Shown in pieces: positions 25,326 through 32,475 of a stretch of DNA of 32,475 nucleotides; the first letter of the stretch is position 1; every line of letters starts with the position of its first letter. This stretch comes from Microbacterium sp. APC 3901 (GTDB lineage Bacteria; Actinomycetota; Actinomycetes; Actinomycetales; Microbacteriaceae), in contig NZ_JASDCU010000024.1 of the NCBI RefSeq assembly GCF_030407765.1, positions 1-32,475 on the forward strand. The letters run 5' to 3'. The translations under genes were made by a program, and so were the position numbers. Under the pieces are notes generated by a model. It saw only the letters and a list, made by a program, of their open reading frames with translations, did not search any database and had not been told where the DNA came from.

Positions 25326-25886
25326 GTGACCGCACTCGACGCTGACCGCCAGACCCTCCTCGACCTGATCAAGGACGAGGCCGTGTTCCACGGAGACTTC
25401 ACCCTCTCGAGCGGCAAGAAGGCGACGTACTACGTCGACATGCGCAAGCTCACCCTCGACCACCGCGCGGCCCCCGCGATCGGCCGCATCATGCTCGACC
25501 TGATCGGCGACCTCGACGTCGTCGCGGTCGGTGGCCTGACCCTCGGTGCCGACCCGATCGCCAACTCGGTGCTGCACGCGTCGGTCGCGGCCGACAAGCC
25601 GCTCGACGCGTTCGTCGTGCGCAAGGAGCCGAAGGATCACGGACGCGGTCGCCAGATCGAGGGTGCCGACGTCAAGGGCAAGCGCGTCGTGGTGCTCGAA
25701 GACACCTCGACCACCGGCCAGTCCGCGCTCAAGGCCGTCGAGGCGCTGCGCAAGGAGGGCGCCGAGATCGTCGCCGTCGCCGTGATCGTCGACCGCAAGA
25801 CCGGCGCTCAGGCCGCGATCGAAGCCGAGGGTCTCGAATGGCGCGCCGCGTTCGACCTCGACGACCTCGGACTCGACCCCCAGTGA
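25326..25886 (+). CDS. pyrE: Orotate phosphoribosyltransferase
   Basis: A 186-residue enzyme that joins orotate to PRPP to give orotidine 5'-phosphate in pyrimidine synthesis. Signs are FHGDFTLSSGKKATYYVDMR at the start, VGGLTLGADPIANSV, the mobile loop FVVRKEPKDHGRGRQIEG and the PRPP loop VVVLEDTSTTGQSAL. Length is typical. The GTG start at 25326 has TACACT seven bases upstream and no Shine-Dalgarno sequence, so the mRNA is probably leaderless. Its stop overlaps the GTG of the following ROK gene. Confidence 0.96.
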   Translation: MTALDADRQTLLDLIKDEAVFHGDFTLSSGKKATYYVDMRKLTLDHRAAPAIGRIMLDLIGDLDVVAVGGLTLGADPIANSVLHASVAADKPLDAFVVRKEPKDHGRGRQIEGADVKGKRVVVLEDTSTTGQSALKAVEALRKEGAEIVAVAVIVDRKTGAQAAIEAEGLEWRAAFDLDDLGLDPQ

Positions 25887-26785
25887 CCCGCTACGCACTC
25901 GCCGTCGACGTCGGCGGCACCAAGATGGAGGCCGCGCTCGTCGACGAGCACGGTGTGCTGGTCGACGGCAGTCGATCACGTCAGGGGACCGGACGCCAGG
26001 CGACGCTCGAGTCGCTGCACGACGCGGTGCTCGTGATCGTCACGCACGCGCTGGCAGCCCTGCCCGCGGACGCCGAGCTGGTCGGCGCGGGGGCAGGCAG
26101 CGCAGGGCCGATCGATCGCGGCACCGGATCCATCGTGCCGGTGAACATGCCGCTCGCCCGCGGCTTCGGACTCGCGGAGTCGGTGCGCGCCGCCGCGTCT
26201 GCGGTGCTCGGGCGCGAGGTCCCGACGACTCTCGGCCACGACGGCGGCGCTCTCGCTCTCGCGGAGTCGTGGCTCGGCGCCACGCAGGGTGCCGGCGCAT
26301 CGCTCTCGATCGTCGTCTCGACGGGTGTCGGGGGAGGGTTCGTCGTCAACGGCGCGTACATCCCGGGCGCCACCGGCAATGCCGGCCACCTGGGCCAGGT
26401 GCGCCGAGAAGGCGGACTCACGCTCGAGGAGATCGCCTCGGGACCCGCGAGCGCTGCCTGGGCGCAGCAACAGGGCTGGACCGGAGCCACCGGTGAAGAC
26501 CTGGCGCGGGATGCTGCTGCCGGCGACGCCATCGCCCGCGCGGCCATCGAGCGATCGGCGAAGGCTGTGGGCGAAGCGCTGGCGGATGCCGCGACCCTCG
26601 TCGACCTCGACATGGTCGCGATCGGCGGCGGGTTCTCGCGAGTCTCGGCCGACTACATCGACCTCGTGCAGCAGGCCCTCACCGCGAGCGCCGCGCACGA
26701 GTACTCGCGTCGTACGCGCGTCGTGCGCTCGGGTCTCGGCGACGAGGGGCCACTCATCGGCGCCGCGGCACTCGTTCTGCGCTGA
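25883..26785 (+). CDS. ROK-family sugar kinase without the zinc-binding cysteines
   Basis: A 300-residue protein. The ATP-binding phosphate-1 motif is AVDVGGTKMEAAL; the catalytic Asp lies in LGHDGGALALAE; STGVGGGFVVNG is the phosphate-2 region; AIGGGFSRV closes the adenosine site. The ROK signature His is present (GNAGHLGQV), but the following CxCGxxGCxE zinc motif is replaced by RREGGLTLEE, and the protein has no cysteine at all. It is likely a sugar or amino-sugar kinase; no DNA-binding domain is present, so it is not a ROK repressor. The GTG start overlaps the pyrE stop (GTGA), so it is translated together with pyrE, without an obvious pathway link. Confidence 0.9.
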   Translation: MTRYALAVDVGGTKMEAALVDEHGVLVDGSRSRQGTGRQATLESLHDAVLVIVTHALAALPADAELVGAGAGSAGPIDRGTGSIVPVNMPLARGFGLAESVRAAASAVLGREVPTTLGHDGGALALAESWLGATQGAGASLSIVVSTGVGGGFVVNGAYIPGATGNAGHLGQVRREGGLTLEEIASGPASAAWAQQQGWTGATGEDLARDAAAGDAIARAAIERSAKAVGEALADAATLVDLDMVAIGGGFSRVSADYIDLVQQALTASAAHEYSRRTRVVRSGLGDEGPLIGAAALVLR

Positions 26786-26818
26786 CGTCCGCTTTCGTTC
26801 GCAGCAGGGCGGGGCAGG

Positions 26819-27169
26819 TCAGCGCGACGCGACGATGAGGTGACGCTGTGGCCCTTCGAGTCGGGCCATCGCGATCTTGAGATCGGTCGTGTCGACCGCG
26901 ATCGCGTCGATCCTCGCGCCGAGCGACTTCTCGACTCCGTCGATGCGTGCGGTGAGTTTCTGTTCCACTCCGTCGATTCGGGCGCCGAGCGATTTCTCGA
27001 CGTCGGCGAGGTCGGTTCGCACGCTATCGATGCGGGCGCCGAGTCTCTCTTCGACGCCGTCGGATCTGCGGATGCACCAGGCGAAGCCCGCGAACATGGC
27101 GCCGCCCAGACCCAGCAGCAGGCCGACTGCGCTGAGGACGATCGCGATGGTCTCTGCGGACACGAACAT
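26819..27169 (-). CDS. Membrane-anchored coiled-coil protein, 116 aa, with internal repeats
   Basis: One N-terminal membrane helix (IAIVLSAVGLLLGLGGAMFAGFAW) is followed by a long coiled coil. The coil consists of diverged 11-residue steps built on GARIDxVExxL: GARIDSVRTDL, then EKSLGARIDGVEQ, KLTARIDGVE, KSLGARIDAIA. A cytosolic or extracytoplasmic scaffold is likely, but no function is known. The DNA shows matching repeats at about 26920-27060. The frame opens at 27250, but CAGAAT (27176-27181) ends six bases before the ATG at 27169, as before coaBC, and the membrane helix then begins close to the N-terminus. Confidence 0.72.
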   Translation of the reverse strand: MFVSAETIAIVLSAVGLLLGLGGAMFAGFAWCIRRSDGVEERLGARIDSVRTDLADVEKSLGARIDGVEQKLTARIDGVEKSLGARIDAIAVDTTDLKIAMARLEGPQRHLIVASR

Positions 27170-27175
27170 GCTCCC

Positions 27176-27181
27176 ATTCTG
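27176..27181 (-). promoter_or_regulatory. -10-like box of coiled-coil gene (leaderless)
   Basis: CAGAAT on the minus strand, ending 6 bases before the ATG at 27169. It is the same hexamer and spacing as for coaBC. Confidence 0.35.
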
Positions 27182-27278
27182 GGGGTGGTGGGCGGGGTCT
27201 CGCAGAATGCTACGCACCCGTCGAGCGGAGACTGCGGAATTTCGGGTCATTCATCGAACGGTGTGAAGAATGCGGTCC

Positions 27279-27343
27279 GGGAGGCGATCGTGCAGAAGAG
27301 CACCAGCTTTCCGTTCGCCTCCCTAACAAATCCGCTCTACGCT
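27279..27343 (+). promoter_or_regulatory. Putative anmK promoter with inverted repeat
   Basis: The -10 candidate is TACGCT (27338-27343). Upstream, GGGAGGCGA (27279-27287) and TCGCCTCCC (27315-27323) form a perfect 9-bp inverted repeat with a 27-base spacer; its right arm overlaps the expected -35 region. It could be an operator or an unrelated hairpin. GGAAGGA precedes the anmK ATG. Confidence 0.35.
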
Positions 27344-27369
27344 CGTAGCAGGCGACGGAAGGAACACGC

Positions 27370-28527
27370 ATGCGCGTACTCGGACTGCTCTCAGGCACCT
27401 CACACGACGGCATCGACGTCACGGTCGTGGACTTCGAGGAGAGCGATGGCGCGCTGCACGGCACCGTGCTGCACGAGGACAGCATCCCCTATGCACCCGA
27501 GCTCCGAGCCCGTCTCGTCGCTGCACTGCCGCCTGCGCCCACGACGCTCGCCGAGGTCTGCGAGCTCGACACTCTGATCGGTCAGGCCTTCGCCGAGGTC
27601 GCAGCCGCAGCATCCGACGCGGTCGGGGGAGTGGATGCCGTGTGCACGCACGGGCAGACCGTCTTCCACTGGGTCGCCGACGGCCACGCTCTCGGCACGC
27701 TGCAGATCGGGCAGCCCGCCTGGATCGCCGAGCGGGTGGGCGCGCCGGTCGTGTCGGACGTGCGCATCCGCGACATCACAGCCGGCGGCCACGGGGCTCC
27801 GCTGGTCTCGTTCCTCGACGAACTGCTGCTGCGCGGCCGCTCGGGCGTCTCGGCGGCCGTGAACCTCGGCGGCATCGCCAACATGACCGTGGTCGGCTCT
27901 GACGGCCTGTCGGCCTACGACATCGGTCCGGCGAACGCGCTGGTCGACGCCGTCGTGGTCGCCGGAGGGCTGAACGAGCGCGGGTACGACGCGGATGCGG
28001 CCATCGCGCGCACCGGAGAGGTGGACGACGCGCTGCTGACCGCGCTCCTCTCCGATCCGTACTACGCGCTCCCCGCTCCGAAGAGCACGGGCAAGGAGCA
28101 CTTCCACCTCGACTACGTGCGGGCGCACGTCGACGGGGTGCGGCCCGGTATCGCGCCGGCAGACCTGATCCGCACTCTCACCGAGCTCACCGTTCGCACG
28201 GTGGCGCAGGACGTGCGTGCCGCCGGCATCCGATTCCTGGCCGTCTCGGGCGGCGGATGTCACAACCCGCTGATCATGCAGGGGCTGCGCGATGCGCTCT
28301 CCGACGTCGAGGTCGTGCTCGCCGACGAGCTCGGTGCCCCCGTCGACAGCAAGGAGGCGATCCTGTTCGCCCTGATCGGGTGGTGCACCATGCACGGGGT
28401 CGCTGCGGTGACGCCGGGTGGCACCGGAGCACGCGAGCCCCGTATCCTCGGCACGATCACGCCGGGCGCAGGGCCGCTGCGGATGCCGGAACCGGTCGCA
28501 CGTGTGCGCAGCCTGACGCTGCGCTGA
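27370..28527 (+). CDS. anmK: Anhydro-N-acetylmuramic acid kinase
   Basis: A 385-residue kinase that opens and phosphorylates 1,6-anhydro-MurNAc, a peptidoglycan turnover product, to MurNAc-6-phosphate. Family features are [19 protein letters not shown] at the start, [46 protein letters not shown] and [13 protein letters not shown]. Small deviations from the common motifs are seen (SGTSH for SGTSL, GPAN for GPGN). The ATG has a GGAAGGA ribosome-binding site. No murQ or nagZ is present in the window. The neighbouring ROK kinase could act on a related amino sugar, but that is speculation. Confidence 0.93.
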   Translation: MRVLGLLSGTSHDGIDVTVVDFEESDGALHGTVLHEDSIPYAPELRARLVAALPPAPTTLAEVCELDTLIGQAFAEVAAAASDAVGGVDAVCTHGQTVFHWVADGHALGTLQIGQPAWIAERVGAPVVSDVRIRDITAGGHGAPLVSFLDELLLRGRSGVSAAVNLGGIANMTVVGSDGLSAYDIGPANALVDAVVVAGGLNERGYDADAAIARTGEVDDALLTALLSDPYYALPAPKSTGKEHFHLDYVRAHVDGVRPGIAPADLIRTLTELTVRTVAQDVRAAGIRFLAVSGGGCHNPLIMQGLRDALSDVEVVLADELGAPVDSKEAILFALIGWCTMHGVAAVTPGGTGAREPRILGTITPGAGPLRMPEPVARVRSLTLR

Positions 28528-28546
28528 TCCACAGGTCGAGGGCGGC

Positions 28547-28714
28547 TCAGCGCTTGCGGTCGTCGTCGTCCCAGGGGCCTTCCCACCAACCGGCGCGGCC
28601 GTCTCCCTCGCTGCCGCCGCGGCGACGGGATCGGACGAACTGCACGATGAACACGGTGAGCGAGCTGAGCAGGATCACGAAGATCACCAGGAACAGCAGG
28701 TCGGACTGGTTCAT
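28547..28714 (-). CDS. 55-residue single-pass membrane protein
   Basis: An N-terminal membrane helix (LLFLVIFVILLSSLTVFIVQFV) is followed by a basic stop-transfer RSRRR and an acidic, Trp-rich tail (AGWWEGPWDDDDRKR). The ATG overlaps the stop codon of the YdeI-like gene (ATGA, 28711-28714), so it is translationally coupled as the last gene of the operon. The frame is long and open upstream, but this start and the protein character make the short form far more likely. I do not recognise a family. Confidence 0.7.
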   Translation of the reverse strand: MNQSDLLFLVIFVILLSSLTVFIVQFVRSRRRGGSEGDGRAGWWEGPWDDDDRKR

Positions 28715-29280
28715 GGGCGCTTCCCTTCGGCGGCATCCGCCACGATCTTCGCGATCCGCGCGGATCGCGTCTCTGCGCGCTTGGCCATCGCGATGTGCGT
28801 CAGGCCGAACTTCTTGACCGACTTCGGGAAGGCGTCCCAGTGGGCTCGTGCGGCGGGCACGGCATCCAGCGCCTCGGTCAGCTCCGGCGGTTCGATCCCC
28901 GCCTCCGGGCCGTCGAGCAGCGTCCACGACCCGTCGGCCTTGGCGGCCTCGAGCACGCGGATGCCGGCGGGTGCGAGCATCCCGTCTGCCTCGAGGTCGA
29001 GCAGTCGGGCCTTGTTGGTCGCCGCCCATCCGCTGCCGCGACGTCGCGGAGAGAACCACTGGCCCACCGTCTCGTCGTCGAACGTGCGCACGGGGCCGTC
29101 GATCCATCCGAAGCAGAGGGCCTGACGCACGGCGTCGTCGTATCCGACCCTGCCGTCGTTCTGGCCGCGCACGCTCAACAGCCAGACGCCCGAGGTGCGC
29201 TCATGATGCTCCTCGAGCCAGGCGCGCCAGGCGGCCGCATCCGCTGCGACGACCCGTTCTCCTTCGTCGAGCGCGCCCAC
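28711..29280 (-). CDS. YdeI/OmpD-associated-like protein
   Basis: A 189-residue soluble protein. The N-terminal part is WRAWLEEHHERTSGVWLL, followed by YDDAVRQALCFGWIDGPVR, FSPRRRGSGWAATN and a C-terminal helical part with FPKSVKKFGLTHIAMAKRAETRSARI. These are the motifs of the YdeI-type bacteriocin-protection family; the molecular activity is not known. The GTG start at 29280 lies one base behind the stop codon of the HAD-IIA gene, so it is in an operon with it, and its own stop overlaps the small membrane protein. Confidence 0.88.
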   Translation of the reverse strand: MGALDEGERVVAADAAAWRAWLEEHHERTSGVWLLSVRGQNDGRVGYDDAVRQALCFGWIDGPVRTFDDETVGQWFSPRRRGSGWAATNKARLLDLEADGMLAPAGIRVLEAAKADGSWTLLDGPEAGIEPPELTEALDAVPAARAHWDAFPKSVKKFGLTHIAMAKRAETRSARIAKIVADAAEGKRP

Positions 29281-29281
29281 G

Positions 29282-30091
29282 TCAGTCCTCGTCGAGCGTC
29301 GGGATCGACTCAGTGACCGTCGGCAGCAGATCGGCGACCGAGTCGACGATCTCGTCGGGGCGGAACGGGTACTTCTCGACCTCGGCCTCGTCGCTGATGC
29401 CCGTCATGACGAGCACGGTGTGCAGCCCTGCTTCGATGCCGGCGATGATGTCGGTGTCCATGCGGTCGCCGATCATGCCGGTCTTCTTCGAGTGCGCGCC
29501 GATCTTGTTGAGGGCCGAGCGGAACATCATCGGGTTCGGCTTGCCGACGACATACGGCTCCTTGCCGGTGGCCTTGGTGATCAAGGCGGCGATCGCGCCG
29601 GTGGCGGGCATGACGCCGTCGGCCGAGGGTCCGGTGGCGTCGGGGTTCGTGACGATGAAGCGCGCGCCCTTGATGATGAGTCGGATCGCCTTGGTGATCG
29701 CCTCGAACGAGTAGTTGCGGGTCTCGCCGACGACGACGAAGTCAGGGTTCGTCTCGGTCATGATGAAGCCGGCCTCGTGCAGGGCCGTGAGGATGCCCGC
29801 CTCGCCGATCACGAACGCCGAGCCTCCGGGCAGCTGCTGCGCGAGGAAGTCGGCCGTCGCCAGCGCCGAGGTCCAGATCCGCTCCTCGGGCACGATGAGA
29901 CCGCTGGCACGAAGGCGGGCCGACAGGTCGCGAGCCGTGAAGATCGAGTTGTTCGTCAGCACGAGATAGGGGATCTCGTTCTGCTCCCACCCTGCGAGCA
30001 GCTCGGATGCCCCGGGGATGGCGTCGTTCTCATGAACGAGCACGCCGTCCATGTCGGTCAGCCAGCATTCGATGTTGTCGCGGTGTGCCAT
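29282..30091 (-). CDS. HAD-IIA phosphatase (NagD-like)
   Basis: A 269-residue hydrolase. Motif I is CWLTDMDGVLVHEN with the nucleophile Asp and the general-acid Asp two residues later; motif II is YLVLTNNS; the capped middle has VVGETRNYSFEAITKA; motif III Lys is in VVGKPNPMMF; motif IV is MIGDRMDTDIIAG. NagD relatives dephosphorylate nucleotides or sugar phosphates; the true substrate is unknown. I chose ATG 30091 over the GTG at 30097 because TAGGCT (30098-30103) ends six bases before the ATG, the leaderless spacing seen elsewhere in the window. First gene of a three-gene operon. Confidence 0.92.
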   Translation of the reverse strand: MAHRDNIECWLTDMDGVLVHENDAIPGASELLAGWEQNEIPYLVLTNNSIFTARDLSARLRASGLIVPEERIWTSALATADFLAQQLPGGSAFVIGEAGILTALHEAGFIMTETNPDFVVVGETRNYSFEAITKAIRLIIKGARFIVTNPDATGPSADGVMPATGAIAALITKATGKEPYVVGKPNPMMFRSALNKIGAHSKKTGMIGDRMDTDIIAGIEAGLHTVLVMTGISDEAEVEKYPFRPDEIVDSVADLLPTVTESIPTLDED

Positions 30092-30097
30092 GTGCAC

Positions 30098-30103
30098 AGC
30101 CTA
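30098..30103 (-). promoter_or_regulatory. -10 box of HAD-IIA operon (leaderless)
   Basis: TAGGCT on the minus strand, ending 6 bases before the ATG at 30091; it directly abuts the alternative GTG at 30097, arguing against that start. Confidence 0.5.
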
Positions 30104-30146
30104 TGCGGCGGCGGTTACGGGCAGGTGTCAGGTTCTGACGAGGTTC

Positions 30147-30794
30147 TCAGGTGCGCGCCCACGCGGCCAGGCCCGCGATCAGCGCGCGCAGACCGATGCG
30201 GAATGTCTCGGTCGCAGGCTCGGCGGCGGCGGACGCGCGCAGGCGCTCCGCCTCCGCGTATCGAGGGAACTCCTCGGCGAACGCTCCGGGTGACATGTTG
30301 TCTCGAGGCGCGAGCGCGTCGAGGGCCGAGCCGATGATGAACGATTCCAGGGCGACGATCGTGTCGAGGATCTTCGCCTCGGGCCACCCCGCCGAGAGCA
30401 GGCGCACGGTGACGGCCTCATACTGCACGAACGATTCCCTGTCGGCGTCGATCGGCCGCGTGGCCAGCAGTGTGATGGCGCCGGGGGCGGTCAGCAGTGC
30501 CTCGCGGTAGCTGGACGCCCAGCCCACCAGAGCCTCTTCCGTGTCTTCCCTGTCCAGAGGGGCGAGGTCGGTGAGGGTGCCGATGCGCCCTCGCATGGCC
30601 CGCACGACCGCGTCGCGGTTCGCGTAGTGGTGATAGAGGGCCGAGGGGCGCACACCGAGGGACTGCGCCAACGCCGTCATCGTGAACTGGGCGGGTCCGC
30701 GTGACGCCGCGACGCGAAAAGCGGCTCTGAGGATCCTCTCCTCGGTGAGCACGGTGGCGCTCGGGCGACCGGCGCCTCTCTGCTGCTTTGTCAT
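30147..30794 (-). CDS. TetR/AcrR-family repressor
   Basis: A 215-residue regulator. After a basic lead (MTKQQRGAGRPSATVLTEER), the helix-turn-helix is ILRAAFRVAASRGPAQFTM, TALAQSLGVRPSALYHHYANRD. The C-terminal ligand domain is helical and of the TetR_C type. It is divergent from the amidohydrolase gene, with 64 bases between starts, and a 25-bp palindrome there overlaps both presumed -10 boxes. It therefore probably represses itself and the amidohydrolase; the inducer may be that enzyme's substrate. A TAAAGT -10 (30816-30811, minus strand) lies upstream of the ATG. Confidence 0.9.
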   Translation of the reverse strand: MTKQQRGAGRPSATVLTEERILRAAFRVAASRGPAQFTMTALAQSLGVRPSALYHHYANRDAVVRAMRGRIGTLTDLAPLDREDTEEALVGWASSYREALLTAPGAITLLATRPIDADRESFVQYEAVTVRLLSAGWPEAKILDTIVALESFIIGSALDALAPRDNMSPGAFAEEFPRYAEAERLRASAAAEPATETFRIGLRALIAGLAAWART

Positions 30795-30815
30795 GGTTCC
30801 GTTCTCTGCTACTTT
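30788..30815 (+). promoter_or_regulatory. Promoter of amidohydrolase gene
   Basis: A -35 TTGTCA (30788-30793), a 16-base spacer and a -10 TACTTT (30810-30815). The -10 coincides with the opposite-strand TAAAGT of the TetR gene. The transcript would start around 30822, inside the palindromic operator. Confidence 0.5.
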
Positions 30816-30836
30816 ATTGAAACTTATTCAATTAAG
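30812..30836. promoter_or_regulatory. TetR-type operator, 25-bp palindrome
   Basis: CTT-T-ATTGAA-ACTTA-TTCAAT-T-AAG: nine paired positions on each side, one mismatched pair and a 5-base centre. It is strikingly AT-rich in this genome and lies between the TetR and amidohydrolase genes, overlapping the -10 boxes of both. This is the classic arrangement for a TetR repressor. Confidence 0.8.
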
Positions 30837-30858
30837 AGCTCTCGTCCCGGAGAACCCC

Positions 30859-32472
30859 TTGACCATTGTCACTGCAGACGTGATCATCACGGGTGCGCGG
30901 ATCATCACCATGGATCCGCGTCGCCCGCTCGCTTCCGCGCTCGCCATCCGAGGTGGTCGGGTGCTCGCCGTCGGCGACGACTCCACGGTGGCGGAGTGGC
31001 GCGGGCCGTCGACCGAGGTGCGCGAGCGTCGCGGTGTGACGATCACCCCCGGACTGATCGACGCGCACCTGCACCCGATCCAAGGGCTCGAGCTCACCGT
31101 CGGTGCCGACCTGGGCGGCATCACCGAGGCGAGCGCGCTGCTCGGGGCGCTGCGCGCCGAGGCCGACCGCGCGCTCCGCGAAGACGCCGATCCGTGGGTG
31201 CGCGGATGGAACCTCGACTACGACGTCTTCCACGAGCTCCCGTGCACGGCGGCGGCGATCCAGCGAGCCGTGCGCGGTCTTCCCGCGCTCTTGGTGATGT
31301 ACGACGGGCATACGGCGCTCGCGAGTCGCGCCGGGCTCGAACGCGGCGGCATCACCCAGGCGCGCGCCTTCGCCGACAACTCGGTCATCGTCGTGGACGC
31401 CGGCGGCGTTCCGACCGGTGAGCTCCGCGAGATGTCGGCGTACGAGCCGGTGCGCCTCGCCGCCCCGGCGCTCACGCGCGAGCAGACCCTCGACGCGACC
31501 CACACGCTGCTGCGCGGCCTCGGCAGCTCGGGGCTCACCGGCGGATGCATCATGGACGGCTCGCGCAGCACGCTCGAGCTGCTGCGTGACCTCGAGGACA
31601 CGGGTCGGCTCCCGATCCGCATCGTGTCGGCAGTAGACCACGAGCCCTCGTTCGATCGTGAGCGGATGGCCCAGAACGTCGCCCTCCGCGGCATCCGGGG
31701 CGAGCGGTGGCGGGGCGGCCTCGTGAAGCTCTACGCCGACGGCGTCGTCGAGACCGGCACGGCCTGGCTCAAGGAGCCGGACGTCGAGGGCGAGGGGCTC
31801 GAGCCGTTCTGGAAGGACCACGACGCCTACATCCGCACCGTCGGCGAGTACGCGGCTGCGGGGTTCCAGATCGCGACGCACGCCATCGGCGACCGCGCCG
31901 TCGCCGCTGCCGTGGACGCCTATCTGCTCGCGGGGGTGCGGTCTGCGAACGGCGCCCCGCATCGGATCGAGCACCTCGAGACGACGGATGACGTGGATCT
32001 CGCCCGGATCGCTGCGGCCGGCATCACGGCCTCGATGCAGCCGCTGCATCTGCAGTGGCGCAAGGCGGGCGCCGTCGACGACTGGGCGCGTCGTCTGGGT
32101 CCGGAGCGCACCGCCCATGCCTGGCGTGTTCGTGACTTCTGGGATGCCGGAGCGCCTGTCGCGCTCGGTTCGGACTGGCCGATCGCGCAGAACGACGCGA
32201 GGATCGGCCTCGCCTGGGCGATGCTTCGGCGACAGCCCGGAGATCCGGATGCGCCTGTCTTCGAGCCGGAGCAGCGCCTCACCTCCTACCAGGCGCTGCA
32301 CGGCTACACGGTCGGATCAGCGACGGCCCAGGGCGATGCCGACCTCGGGCGGCTCGCGACCGGATTCCGCGCGGACTACGCCGTGTGGGATGCCGATCCG
32401 CTCCGCGTCACCGCCGACGAGCTCGTGCAGGTTCCCGTCTCCGAGACCGCCGTCGACGGCCGCATCCTCTGA
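30859..32472 (+). CDS. Metal-dependent amidohydrolase, YtcJ-like (amidohydrolase 3)
   Basis: A 537-residue enzyme of the amidohydrolase superfamily. After a beta-rich start (ADVIITGARIITMDP) come the metal ligands HLH in PGLIDAHLHP, the KLYADG segment, ATHAIGDRAV, PHRIEHLE and the final Asp in ALGSDWPI. It ends with the beta-sandwich strand ADYAVWDADPL. YtcJ-type enzymes hydrolyse amides, formamides or cyclic amides; the substrate is unknown. The frame opens at 30682, but I set the start at the TTG at 30859: GGAGA lies seven bases upstream, it follows the promoter and operator, and it gives the normal N-terminus. The stop lies three bases before the window end. Likely repressed by the divergent TetR protein. 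Confidence 0.9.
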   Translation: MTIVTADVIITGARIITMDPRRPLASALAIRGGRVLAVGDDSTVAEWRGPSTEVRERRGVTITPGLIDAHLHPIQGLELTVGADLGGITEASALLGALRAEADRALREDADPWVRGWNLDYDVFHELPCTAAAIQRAVRGLPALLVMYDGHTALASRAGLERGGITQARAFADNSVIVVDAGGVPTGELREMSAYEPVRLAAPALTREQTLDATHTLLRGLGSSGLTGGCIMDGSRSTLELLRDLEDTGRLPIRIVSAVDHEPSFDRERMAQNVALRGIRGERWRGGLVKLYADGVVETGTAWLKEPDVEGEGLEPFWKDHDAYIRTVGEYAAAGFQIATHAIGDRAVAAAVDAYLLAGVRSANGAPHRIEHLETTDDVDLARIAAAGITASMQPLHLQWRKAGAVDDWARRLGPERTAHAWRVRDFWDAGAPVALGSDWPIAQNDARIGLAWAMLRRQPGDPDAPVFEPEQRLTSYQALHGYTVGSATAQGDADLGRLATGFRADYAVWDADPLRVTADELVQVPVSETAVDGRIL

Positions 32473-32475
32473 CCC

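Overview
The window is high-GC, gene-dense DNA from an actinobacterium, most likely Microbacteriaceae and plausibly Microbacterium. The evidence is a DUF222/HNH (13E12-type) endonuclease gene at the left edge, an HspR-type (HAIR) operator before clpB, many apparent leaderless promoters, frequent GTG starts with GTGA/ATGA overlaps, and actinobacterial-style CoaBC and PutA. I count 33 genes, one of them frameshifted and one cut by the left edge. I see no tRNA, rRNA, CRISPR array, insertion sequence or prophage. No gap between genes exceeds about 210 bases. Most of this is core or ordinary accessory chromosome; I did not find a clearly new multi-gene system, but several regulatory signals deserve checking.

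Layout. 1-1119: tail of an HNH endonuclease, a degenerate 22-bp tandem repeat, and a conserved hypothetical gene on the minus strand. 1240-3683: two translationally coupled GT4-type glycosyltransferases. 3693-4841 (minus): two paralogous proline-rich membrane proteins and a 53-residue membrane protein. 4929-5906: a GlxA-type (DJ-1/PfpI plus AraC) regulator with a dyad inside its promoter. 5978-7964: a divergent pair, an NRDE/TANGO2 protein (minus) and coaBC (plus). 8043-10265: a ClpB disaggregase without the N-terminal Clp_N domain, behind a HAIR operator and before a strong hairpin. 10355-11998 (minus): nitroreductase and LysR regulator, the latter divergent from putA (12146-15643).

15743-22358 is a minus-strand block: a NatAB-type ABC exporter, a membrane protein, a BenE-type transporter and a NarL/DesKR-type two-component system. 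The promoters of the exporter and of the sensor kinase carry the same two GC-rich half-sites, one placed identically relative to the -10 box, suggesting common control, perhaps by this response regulator. 22497-23576: a VOC protein and a frameshifted RibD/DHFR-family gene. 23595-26785: HAD phosphatase and xthA (minus), divergent from pyrE and a ROK kinase (plus) across only 37 bases. 26819-28527: a coiled-coil membrane protein divergent from anmK. 28547-30091 (minus): an operon of a HAD-IIA phosphatase, a YdeI-like protein and a 55-residue membrane protein. 30147-32472: a TetR regulator divergent from a YtcJ-type amidohydrolase, with a 25-bp palindrome between them.

A recurring pattern helped choose starts: eleven genes have a TANNNT hexamer ending 6 or 7 bases before the start codon and two more have CAGAAT there, the geometry of leaderless actinobacterial transcripts.
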